Below, piece by piece: positions 52,364-59,990 of a DNA stretch of 64,000 nt. The stretch comes from an uncultured Oscillospiraceae bacterium (GTDB lineage Bacteria; Bacillota; Clostridia; Oscillospirales; Ruminococcaceae). A program made the position numbers and the translations under genes. Numbering within the stretch: position 1 is the stretch's first letter; each line of letters begins with the position of its first letter. The notes beneath the pieces were generated by a model. The model did not search any database, had not been told where the DNA came from, and saw only the letters and a list, made by a program, of their open reading frames with translations. The stretch spans positions 46,027 to 110,026 of the forward strand of contig CAKSDC010000004.1 of the NCBI GenBank assembly GCA_934444765.1. Reading direction: 5' to 3'.

Positions 52364-52762
52364 CTAATCTTCTTTAGACTTATCGGCTTTCTTTTTGGTT
52401 TCCTTTTTTTCAGTAGCAACTGCTTCTACTTCTTCGTGTTGAGTTAAGTTTTCTTTAATAGCCCACTTTTTAACTCTAATCTTGTTTCTTTCGCCACCAG
52501 TTTCTATAACCACGGTATCTTCGGTCTGTCTAACTATTATGCCTACTATACCTCCAACGGTAACTACTTCGTCTCCAATTTGAAGTTGCTCTCTCATCTT
52601 TTGAGTTTTCTGTTCCTCTTTTCTTTGAGGACGCATAAGTACAAAGTAAAAGAACACTAATACTAATACCATAGGCAAAAACGTTGCCAACATAGCACCA
52701 GTAGTAGAACCATCTCCTGAAGACGTTGTGGACGTTAGGATTAAATTACTTAAAATTTCCAT
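52364..52762 (-). CDS. yajC: preprotein translocase accessory subunit YajC
   Basis: A 132-residue single-pass membrane protein of the SecDF-YajC complex. One hydrophobic segment (about 23-43: LATFLPMVLVLVFFYFVLM) is followed by the YajC hallmark RPQRKEEQKTQKMREQLQIGDEVVTVGGIVGII, then a Lys/Glu-rich tail. ATG 52762 follows GGAAAGGAG. secD/secF and tgt are not adjacent here. Confidence 0.93.
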   Translation of the reverse strand: MEILSNLILTSTTSSGDGSTTGAMLATFLPMVLVLVFFYFVLMRPQRKEEQKTQKMREQLQIGDEVVTVGGIVGIIVRQTEDTVVIETGGERNKIRVKKWAIKENLTQHEEVEAVATEKKETKKKADKSKED

Positions 52763-52906
52763 ACTAATACTCCTTTCCATTACAGCTGTAAAAAGATAAC
52801 TATACTATTATAGCATACTCCATAGACAAATACAAGCACTTTAAAAATTTTTAAAAATATTTTTTTACGCATTCGTGTACACAACTATGAAGATACTGTA
52901 CACTAT

Positions 52907-53563
52907 TTAAGCCTGTTTAGTATCTGCATCCACTAAGAATAATAACTTATCTTTAAAGTATTGTACTAAAGGTCCAGTACAGAACATCATTATAATAGTA
53001 CCTAAACCTATAACGTTTCCAGAAGCAAAGTTAGATAATACGGCAGTAGTAACACCTACTATCACACAAAAGATATCGGTAATAACTCTTAACCACTTAA
53101 ACTTTATCTTTCCATTGATAGCATCTTCTATTATGTAGGCTAACGCATCATAAGGGGATATTCCTAACGCAACGTCGGTATATAGTCCCACTCCGAAACA
53201 AGTTACTACTACACCTACTAATAACAGTACTACTCTTAAGACTATACTATCTACGTGTTCCATTCCTAAGTTAGCGAATATGTATGATACTAAGTCTGCT
53301 ACATATCCTACACCTACCATGTTTCCTAAAGTACCTAAACCGATATACTTTCTACCTACGAACAGCATCAATATGAACAGTATTATATTAACCACTAACT
53401 GTAGATTTCCAAAAGATACTCCTAACAGTCCAGATATACCATAGTTCATACAAGAAAAAGGGTCTACACCGAAGTTAGATTGATGTAGCAATCCAACACC
53501 AACACCCACCGCTAATACGCCCAATATCATATATACGATATTCTTTACACTATAATTTTTCAT
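52907..53563 (-). CDS. YczE/YyaS-like integral membrane protein
   Basis: A 218-residue polytopic protein with about five to six hydrophobic segments. The N-terminal pattern GVLAVGVGVGLLHQSNFGVDPFSCMNYGIS and the repeat GVGLYTDVALGISPYDALAY mark the YczE/DUF6198-type family, with an internal duplication. Function unknown; YczE of Bacillus is linked to surfactin regulation. ATG follows GAGGAG. Confidence 0.82.
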   Translation of the reverse strand: MKNYSVKNIVYMILGVLAVGVGVGLLHQSNFGVDPFSCMNYGISGLLGVSFGNLQLVVNIILFILMLFVGRKYIGLGTLGNMVGVGYVADLVSYIFANLGMEHVDSIVLRVVLLLVGVVVTCFGVGLYTDVALGISPYDALAYIIEDAINGKIKFKWLRVITDIFCVIVGVTTAVLSNFASGNVIGLGTIIMMFCTGPLVQYFKDKLLFLVDADTKQA

Positions 53564-53836
53564 ACTCTTTAAACTCCTCTAATATACTAAAAAATTTCAA
53601 AAGATATTATAGTACATTTTGTGGCAAAAATCTATAGTCAACTTAAAAATCATGATAGTATACAATTTTACTGTAACTTTTAGCGTCATATATATATACT
53701 CCTATAGATTGGGTACTAAATGCTACACTACAAAATATTCCAATTTGCACGTACACAAACTGACAAAATATTTTCTACTAAGGTTATACAATAGATAGTA
53801 TATTAAACACTACATAGCATAGGAGGTATAGTCTAT
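53564..53836 (+). other. divergent intergenic region before spoIIA
   Basis: About 270 bp. AGGAGG at 53821-53826 serves spoIIAA. A SigH promoter would be expected for spoIIA; the best match is TAAGGTTAT near 53780 with a poor -10, so I cannot assign it. No clear terminator or RNA structure is seen. Confidence 0.3.
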
Positions 53837-54130
53837 ATGACGGCAAAGTTTTATATTCGTGATAACGTTCTATATGCAATAGTCTCTGGAGAGTTAGACC
53901 ACCATTCAATAAAGCCCATACGTGACGAAACCGACATTGAAATATTAAAGTATTCACCTAATGCACTAATAATAGACTTTAAAGAAGTAGCCTTTATGGA
54001 TAGCTCTGGTATAGGCTACATAATGGGCAGATACAGACTTATTAAAAATATTACTATAGTAAACGCTAACGAAAGCATTAAAAAGATTATGTTTCTATCT
54101 GGTATTAATAAGATAGCTAACATAGTCTAA
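53837..54130 (+). CDS. spoIIAA: anti-sigma F factor antagonist
   Basis: A 97-residue STAS-domain protein: SGELDHHSIKPIRDETD and the phosphorylation segment FMDSSGIGYIMGRY with the conserved Ser. Dephosphorylated SpoIIAA releases SigF from SpoIIAB in the forespore. ATG 53837 follows AGGAGG. First gene of the canonical spoIIAA-spoIIAB-sigF operon. Confidence 0.95.
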   Translation: MTAKFYIRDNVLYAIVSGELDHHSIKPIRDETDIEILKYSPNALIIDFKEVAFMDSSGIGYIMGRYRLIKNITIVNANESIKKIMFLSGINKIANIV

Positions 54131-54149
54131 TATTTAGAGGTGATATATC

Positions 54150-54593
54150 TTGAAAAATGAAATAAAGGTTAAGTTTTCGGCACTATCGGAAAATGAAGGG
54201 TTTGCACGTAGTGTAATATCCGCCTTTATAGTGCAACTGAACCCTACAGTTACCGAAATGGCAGATATTAGAACGGCAGTATCCGAAGCGGTTACTAACT
54301 GCATAGTCCACGGATACAAGTACTCTTGCGGATACGTGGACTTAGTGGCTAAAATAGTATCCCCTACCGAACTATACATACGCATATCAGATAAAGGTTG
54401 CGGTATACCTGATATCGAAAAGGCTATGCAACCTATGTATACTACCGATACCGAAGGTGAACGTGCAGGCTTAGGCTTTGCCGTTATGGAGGCTTTTATG
54501 GATACTCTAACCGTTAAAAGCAAGGTCGGAAGTGGTACTACTGTAACTATGCGTAAAAAGTTAGGAGTTATCTTACCAGAAGACGACTTCTAA
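54150..54593 (+). CDS. spoIIAB: anti-sigma F factor / serine kinase
   Basis: A 147-residue GHKL kinase: RTAVSEAVTNCIVHGY (N box), ISDKGCGIPDIEKAMQPMYTT (G1), ERAGLGFAVMEAFMD (G2). It binds SigF and phosphorylates SpoIIAA. TTG start at 54150 with AGGTGAT upstream, 20 bp after spoIIAA; 13 bp before sigF. Confidence 0.95.
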   Translation: MKNEIKVKFSALSENEGFARSVISAFIVQLNPTVTEMADIRTAVSEAVTNCIVHGYKYSCGYVDLVAKIVSPTELYIRISDKGCGIPDIEKAMQPMYTTDTEGERAGLGFAVMEAFMDTLTVKSKVGSGTTVTMRKKLGVILPEDDF

Positions 54594-54605
54594 GGAGGTG
54601 TAACT

Positions 54606-55250
54606 TTGAAAGTTTCGGCAGAAGAAAACCTTGGATTGGTTCACCTATGTGCCAATAGGTTTCGTAATAGGGGCATAGAGTACGAAGAACTATATTCGGC
54701 AGGTTGTATAGGTCTACTTAAAGCCATTAAGGTATTCGATGATACTCGTGGAGTAAAGTTTTCTACCTATGCAGTACCCGTAATACTCGGCGAAATCAAA
54801 AGACTATTCCGTGACGGTGGTACGGTAAGAGTTAGCCGAAGTATTAAAGAACTATATATGCGTGCTACCAAAGAACGTGAAAATTACATCAACACACACG
54901 GTAAAGAACCTACTATCCAAGAACTTGCTAACATACTACAAGTAGATGAGTATAGCGTATCTTTAGCGTTATCTTCTTCACTGCCACCAGTATCGCTAAC
55001 CGATACCGACGAAGACGGTGGCGGACAACTTGACGTTCCTACAGAAGCTCCCGATACTCAAATAGGAAACTCTATAGCTATACATCAGCTACTAAACACT
55101 TTAGAAGAACGTGACCGAAACATGATAGTATTTAGATACTATGACAATCTAACACAGTCGCAAACCGCCGAAAAGTTAGGCATGACACAAGTACAAGTTT
55201 CCCGACGTGAAAAAAAGATACTCGCTAAAATGCGTGAAGAACTATCTTAA
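54606..55250 (+). CDS. sigF: forespore-specific sigma factor F
   Basis: A 214-residue sigma-70 family factor: region 2 (RNRGIEYEELYSAGCIGLLKAI, FSTYAVPVILGEIKRLFRDGG), region 3 (SRSIKELYMRATKERENY), region 4 (LEERDRNMIVFRYYDNLTQSQTAEKLGMTQVQVSRREKKIL). Directs early forespore transcription. TTG start at 54606 after AAGGAGGTG. Its presence places the genome in an endospore-forming lineage. Confidence 0.95.
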   Translation: MKVSAEENLGLVHLCANRFRNRGIEYEELYSAGCIGLLKAIKVFDDTRGVKFSTYAVPVILGEIKRLFRDGGTVRVSRSIKELYMRATKERENYINTHGKEPTIQELANILQVDEYSVSLALSSSLPPVSLTDTDEDGGGQLDVPTEAPDTQIGNSIAIHQLLNTLEERDRNMIVFRYYDNLTQSQTAEKLGMTQVQVSRREKKILAKMREELS

Positions 55251-55255
55251 TCGAA

Positions 55256-55283
55256 ATACAGCCTATATTAGTATAGGCTGTAT
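55256..55283. terminator. inverted repeat between sigF and feoB
   Basis: ATACAGCCTATA (55256-55267) and TATAGGCTGTAT (55272-55283), 12-bp perfect stem with TTAG loop between convergent genes; only short U-tracts. Confidence 0.65.
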
Positions 55284-55299
55284 GTACATATATATCAAT

Positions 55300-57363
55300 C
55301 TATAGTACTATGTGTAGTATACAGTACGCTATTCCTGAACACGCATAAGCGACTGCTATCTGTAGGCACACACAGAACAGAGTTTTTTTAAGACTTTTAG
55401 TTTCAGCCTTTATAGTTCCTATAGTAGCTATACATGGAACGTATAACAGTACGAACACCATAAAAGCGAAAGCGTTAGCGGAAGTAAATCCTGAAGCCGT
55501 TAGTAGAGCGTTCAACTGTGATATTCCATTAGTAGAGTTTATGTTGGATATTCCATATAGTACGCCACAACTGGATACTACTACTTCTTTTGCAGAAATT
55601 CCTGCTATCAAAGATACTACTAACTGCCATTGGTTTATACCTATAGGTGCAAATATAGGAGTAATAGCTTTTCCTACTATACTGACAAAACTATTAGATA
55701 CGTCTTCTACTAAACCAGTAGTACCAAAGTTCATTAAAAACCATAGTATAACACTTGCTATGAATATAGTAGTACCTGCTTTAGTTAGATAGTCTTTAAC
55801 TTTATCTCCAACGTATATACAAATAGTTCTTGCATTAGGAGTTTTATATTCAGGAAGTTCTATCAATAAAGGGTGCTTATTCTTATCCTTATCCACTTTA
55901 GAAAATACTATGGCTATAGTAATAGCGACTATCAAACCTATAAGATACATCGAATACGCTACTAACATTGCATACTTAGGGAAAAACATCTTAGAAAACA
56001 GTACATATACAGGTAGTCTTGCACTACACGATATAAAAGGCGTTACCATAATAGTTCTAAATCTATCTTTAGGATTTTCTAAGGCTCTTGAAGACATTAT
56101 AGCAGGTACGCTACAACCAAATCCCAGTAGTAAAGGAATGAATGCCCTACCAGATAGTCCCATTTTAGACATCAAACCGTCCATATTATAGGCTACTCTC
56201 GACATATATCCACTATCTTCTAAGAATGCCAAACACAAGAATAACACGGCTATATTAGGCAGAAAAGTTAATATACCTCCCACACCTGCTATAATGCCAT
56301 CTGATATTAAAGATATCAATATTTTGCTCGTTCCAAAGTACTCTAAAAAGTGTACTAAGTAGTTATTGATAGCGTCTATAAGTTTAGATAGTTGGTCTGC
56401 TAATAGGTCGCCAACCGAAAACGTTAAAAAGAATATACACGCTATTATCAATAAGAACATAGGTATTCCCCATATGCGATGTGTTAATAGACGGTCTATC
56501 TTATCGGTCTTTTCAGCCTTGGCACTCTTGTTTACTAATACTTCGCCGATAACTTCGTCTATAAAGTCGTACTTTTCGTTTATAATTTCCTTTTCGTAAC
56601 TACGAGGTGCTATATCCTGATACTCTACATTAGGAAGTTCTTTTATAGTTTCCTCATCATGTTCAAGTAGCTTTATAGCATACCAACGAGGATTTTTTAA
56701 GTTAGGATAGGCTTGTAGCACTCTAAGTTTTAAAGCGTCCAACTTATCTTCTAAGTAGTCGCTATATACTACTATGTACTGTCTATGGCGTTCTACATCT
56801 TGAACGCTTTCAGGTTGCGAAAAGTGGTGACTATGTTCTGTAGCGTCAAGAGGCTTATCTTTGTGATGTGCTACGGCGTGCATTAGGATATCAAGACCAG
56901 TCTTTTTTCTTGCAGATACTGGAACGGTAGGAACGCCTAACATTTCAGGCAGTCTGTGAAGGTCTATTTCCATGCCACGTTCTTCTACTATATCCATCAT
57001 GTTAAGAGCGAGTATTACAGGTTTACCGAGTTCTATTAACTGTAATGCTAAGTATAGGTTACGTTCCAAACAGGAAGCGTCTACTACGTCGACTATAACG
57101 TCCACTTCATCATCAAGGATATACTGTCTTGATAACTTTTCTTCCATAGTATAGGAAGTCAAGCTATATATACCTGGTAAGTCTACCAGTTTGTACTCAT
57201 GCTGATGATACTTTAAAGCACCCTCTTTTTTTTCTACGGTAACCCCTGGCCAGTTGGCTACTTTAAGCTTTGCACCAGTATATGCGTTGAATAGAGTAGT
57301 CTTGCCACAGTTAGGATTACCTATAAACGCCACGTTAATGATATCATTATTAGTATTACTCAC
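55300..57363 (-). CDS. feoB: ferrous iron transporter FeoB
   Basis: A 687-residue GTP-dependent Fe2+ transporter. N-terminal G domain: G1 GNPNCGKTTLFN (16-27), G3 DLPGIYSLT, G4 NMMD, G5 SARKKTG; a helical spacer; then membrane Gate domains with LLGFGCSVPAIMSSRALENPKDR and the second Cys motif SAKEVVVSSCGVLYG. GTG start at 57363 behind GGGGGAGT, 11 bp after feoA. No feoC is seen. Confidence 0.96.
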   Translation of the reverse strand: MSNTNNDIINVAFIGNPNCGKTTLFNAYTGAKLKVANWPGVTVEKKEGALKYHQHEYKLVDLPGIYSLTSYTMEEKLSRQYILDDEVDVIVDVVDASCLERNLYLALQLIELGKPVILALNMMDIVEERGMEIDLHRLPEMLGVPTVPVSARKKTGLDILMHAVAHHKDKPLDATEHSHHFSQPESVQDVERHRQYIVVYSDYLEDKLDALKLRVLQAYPNLKNPRWYAIKLLEHDEETIKELPNVEYQDIAPRSYEKEIINEKYDFIDEVIGEVLVNKSAKAEKTDKIDRLLTHRIWGIPMFLLIIACIFFLTFSVGDLLADQLSKLIDAINNYLVHFLEYFGTSKILISLISDGIIAGVGGILTFLPNIAVLFLCLAFLEDSGYMSRVAYNMDGLMSKMGLSGRAFIPLLLGFGCSVPAIMSSRALENPKDRFRTIMVTPFISCSARLPVYVLFSKMFFPKYAMLVAYSMYLIGLIVAITIAIVFSKVDKDKNKHPLLIELPEYKTPNARTICIYVGDKVKDYLTKAGTTIFIASVILWFLMNFGTTGLVEDVSNSFVSIVGKAITPIFAPIGINQWQLVVSLIAGISAKEVVVSSCGVLYGISNINSTNGISQLNALLTASGFTSANAFAFMVFVLLYVPCIATIGTIKAETKSLKKTLFCVCLQIAVAYACSGIAYCILHIVL

Positions 57364-57374
57364 AGATACTCCCC

Positions 57375-57602
57375 CTACTTAGATAGACTTTCTACCGAAA
57401 TGCCATTAGCTATATCTTTGCCCATAGCAAACCGAGTGCCTCTAATTCTAACCATTAAAGAACCGTTCTTTTTCTTGTTTATAATTTCTATATTAGAACC
57501 AAACGTTAAACCCAAAGCCTCTAACCTATATTCGGTCTCTCGATTTAACGAGATATCCATAACACAGTATTTAGAACCTATACTACCATCAGTTAATACC
57601 AT
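57375..57602 (-). CDS. feoA: ferrous iron transport protein A
   Basis: A 75-residue SH3-like FeoA: EYRLEALGLTFGSNIEIINKKKNGSLMVRIRGTRFAMGKDIANGI. Interacts with FeoB. The ATG at 57602 has only a distant GAAAGGA, so translation initiation may be weak or structured; the leader carries a 22-bp imperfect palindrome just upstream. Confidence 0.88.
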   Translation of the reverse strand: MVLTDGSIGSKYCVMDISLNRETEYRLEALGLTFGSNIEIINKKKNGSLMVRIRGTRFAMGKDIANGISVESLSK

Positions 57603-57630
57603 AGAATTAATACCAATCCTTTCAAAATGC

Positions 57631-57652
57631 AGTGTTAGTATCTACCAACACT
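57631..57652. promoter_or_regulatory. palindrome in the feo leader
   Basis: AGTGTTAGTAT / CTACCAACACT, 22 bp with 9 of 11 pairs matching, 29 bp upstream of feoA. It shares the TGTTAG element with the next site. Confidence 0.5.
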
Positions 57653-57660
57653 ATATAATA

Positions 57661-57676
57661 GTTAGCCCAGACTAAC
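57661..57676. promoter_or_regulatory. candidate metal-regulator operator of feoAB
   Basis: GTTAG(57661-57665)-CCCAGA-CTAAC(57672-57676) inverted repeat, immediately downstream of the feo -10. The arms resemble DtxR/IdeR-type boxes (TTAG...CTAA). A third TGTTAG lies in the promoter spacer. Confidence 0.5.
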
Positions 57677-57683
57677 ATCTTTA

Positions 57684-57712
57684 ATTATATCACACTAACA
57701 CAGGGTTGTCAA
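57684..57712 (-). promoter_or_regulatory. feoAB promoter
   Basis: Minus strand TTGACA (plus 57707-57712), 17-bp spacer, TATAAT (plus 57684-57689): perfect consensus. Confidence 0.82.
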
Positions 57713-57748
57713 TTACACTTTTAACCATAGTATATATGCTATTCCAAC

Positions 57749-57777
57749 TTGATTTTTTACACTCTATGTGATAAAAT
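57749..57777 (+). promoter_or_regulatory. promoter of the moxR operon
   Basis: TTGATT at 57749-57754, 17-bp spacer, TAAAAT at 57772-57777. The spacer has TTTACAC...GTGATAAA, resembling the lysA promoter palindrome. Confidence 0.6.
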
Positions 57778-57820
57778 TATAAGATAGTTATACTACTAAA
57801 TATTTTACAGAGGTGTTTTT

Positions 57821-58792
57821 ATGGAACATAAGCAAGTATTAGACAAAAAAACCGCAGTATATACCGTACAAAAGGTAATTAGCGAAACTAAAAAAGCCGT
57901 AATAGGCAAGGACGACATAATTATTAAGATTATATTGGCTATACTCTCTAAAGGTCACGTACTATTAGAAGATATTCCTGGAGTAGGTAAGACTACCTTA
58001 GCTATGGCTTTTTCTAAAGCACTATCGTTAGAATGTAACAGAGTACAGTTTACTCCCGATGTACTACCTTCCGATATAGTAGGATTTACTATATTAAATA
58101 AGGCTACAGGAAAGTTTGAATACCGTTCGGGTGCTTGTAACTGTAACCTATTCTTAGCCGACGAAATTAACAGAACCTCCAGTAAGACACAGTCCGCACT
58201 ACTTGAAGTCATGGAAGAAGGAAGAGTATCAGTAGACGGTGTCACTCGTGAACTTCCTAAACCTTTTTTCGTAATAGCTACTCAAAACCCTACTGGTTCA
58301 GCTGGTACACAGTTACTTCCAGAGTCGCAATTGGATAGATTTATGATTAAACTAAGCATGGGATATCCTGACCTAAAAAGCGAAGTAAACATACTAAAGT
58401 CTAAAAGCAATAAAAACCCTTTAGACGACGTTCAAAAAATAACCGAAGCAGAAGATATTCTACTACTACAGAACACTGTAGAAAGTATTCACGTAGACGA
58501 TAAAGTATACGAGTATGTAGCTACTTTAAGCAAGTCTACCCGAAATCACGAAATGATTAAGTTGGGCGTAAGTCCAAGAGGTACTTTAGCTTTAATGAAC
58601 ATTTCTAAAGCAGTGGCACTACTAAAAGGCAGAAACTTTGTAATTCCTGAAGACGTAGCCTTTATATTCAAAGACGTGGTATCTCACAGATTGATACTAA
58701 GTCCACAAGCACGCATTAACAACGTGACTACTACTGAACTATGCAAAGATATTCTAAAGAGCGTGCCAGTACCAGAAATTAGCAAGGTGTAA
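57821..58792 (+). CDS. MoxR-family AAA+ ATPase
   Basis: A 323-residue MoxR chaperone-like ATPase. Walker A IPGVGKTTLA near 52-61, Walker B LFLADEIN, sensor region VIATQNP, and a C-terminal lid with GVSPRGTLALM. MoxR proteins act with vWA or DUF58 partners in protein maturation or cofactor insertion. It leads the moxR-DUF58-transglutaminase operon (4-bp gap to the next gene). ATG with CAGAGGTG upstream. Confidence 0.94.
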   Translation: MEHKQVLDKKTAVYTVQKVISETKKAVIGKDDIIIKIILAILSKGHVLLEDIPGVGKTTLAMAFSKALSLECNRVQFTPDVLPSDIVGFTILNKATGKFEYRSGACNCNLFLADEINRTSSKTQSALLEVMEEGRVSVDGVTRELPKPFFVIATQNPTGSAGTQLLPESQLDRFMIKLSMGYPDLKSEVNILKSKSNKNPLDDVQKITEAEDILLLQNTVESIHVDDKVYEYVATLSKSTRNHEMIKLGVSPRGTLALMNISKAVALLKGRNFVIPEDVAFIFKDVVSHRLILSPQARINNVTTTELCKDILKSVPVPEISKV

Positions 58793-58796
58793 GAAC

Positions 58797-59975
58797 ATGA
58801 CCGTAAACAGAATAATATACTTAATAGTAACTATTATACTAATAGTATTCTTTATACTATATGTGGATAGATTAGCTTTAATACTACTACTGTTCGTGAT
58901 ATTCTTACCTATAATATCTTTGATTAATAGCGTATTAGCAAGCAAGTATGTTAATTTAAAGTTCAAATCCACTAAGAGTAGTATTTCCAAAGGTACACCT
59001 ATCAATCTATCGGTAAACGTCAAGAATAACTCTTATATACCTATACCTAACATGGTAATATTTTTTGAGTACTCCAACAGCTTAGACGGAAAAGTTCATA
59101 AAATGAGTATTACAGTCCCTGCACCTGCTAAGTCGGATAATACTATATCTTTTGAGATTAATTCGGCATACTGTGGAATAGTTTCTGTTAAGATGTTCTA
59201 CACTAAGATATACGATAATCTTAAACTATTCACTATTAAAAAAAGGTATCAACAAGAAAACTCTATACTTATAATGCCAGAGTTTCACGATATACCTATG
59301 ATAGTAGAAAATGTTACTCAAGAAGTTTCGGAAAGTGATACTTTTTCTAAGTATAAGGCTGGCGACGACTGTTCCGAAGTGTTCGATATTAGAGAGTATC
59401 AAGACGGTGATAGACTTAATCGCATACATTGGAAGTTATCTTCTAAAGGAAATCAAACCTACGTTAAAGAATACAGTCTTCCTATATCCAATAGTGTGGT
59501 AATCATTCCAGAAGTAGTAAACAGTCCTAACAGCAAGTTAATCAGCGATATGGATACTATTACTGAACTACTACTATCCATATCCGAAAAGTTAAACTAC
59601 AACGAAGTATCCCACCAAATAGCAATATACAGTAATAACAGTATACTCTGCGAAACCATAACTAACGATGAGGAAACTTATAACATAGTAGGAAATATGG
59701 TTCGTACAGGTATACAAGATATCCCTAAACCTTGTGCTTTTCACTACTTTCAAGCTAATAATGAGTATAATAGTTACTCTCATATAATATATATCACTAA
59801 CGTATTAGACGTTGGTACACTATCTTGTTTAGAAGACTTTAGTTCTACTAAAAAGACCGTCTTATACGTATCCACGCAACCTATAGATAGCAAATATCTA
59901 AACTATGATGGCGTTCAAATAGTGCAAGTGGTCAACGGTAAGATATTAGAGAGTATCGGCGAATTTATAGTATAA
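58797..59975 (+). CDS. DUF58 membrane protein
   Basis: A 392-residue protein with two N-terminal hydrophobic segments (about 5-22 and 24-45) and a cytoplasmic vWA-like DUF58 domain. The hallmark REYQDGDRLNRIHWKLSSKG is at about 200-219. Its middle gene position matches the usual MoxR-DUF58-TgpA layout. Function not established; likely works with the transglutaminase-type protein. Confidence 0.92.
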   Translation: MTVNRIIYLIVTIILIVFFILYVDRLALILLLFVIFLPIISLINSVLASKYVNLKFKSTKSSISKGTPINLSVNVKNNSYIPIPNMVIFFEYSNSLDGKVHKMSITVPAPAKSDNTISFEINSAYCGIVSVKMFYTKIYDNLKLFTIKKRYQQENSILIMPEFHDIPMIVENVTQEVSESDTFSKYKAGDDCSEVFDIREYQDGDRLNRIHWKLSSKGNQTYVKEYSLPISNSVVIIPEVVNSPNSKLISDMDTITELLLSISEKLNYNEVSHQIAIYSNNSILCETITNDEETYNIVGNMVRTGIQDIPKPCAFHYFQANNEYNSYSHIIYITNVLDVGTLSCLEDFSSTKKTVLYVSTQPIDSKYLNYDGVQIVQVVNGKILESIGEFIV

Positions 59976-59990
59976 GGTGGTGCAAATATA

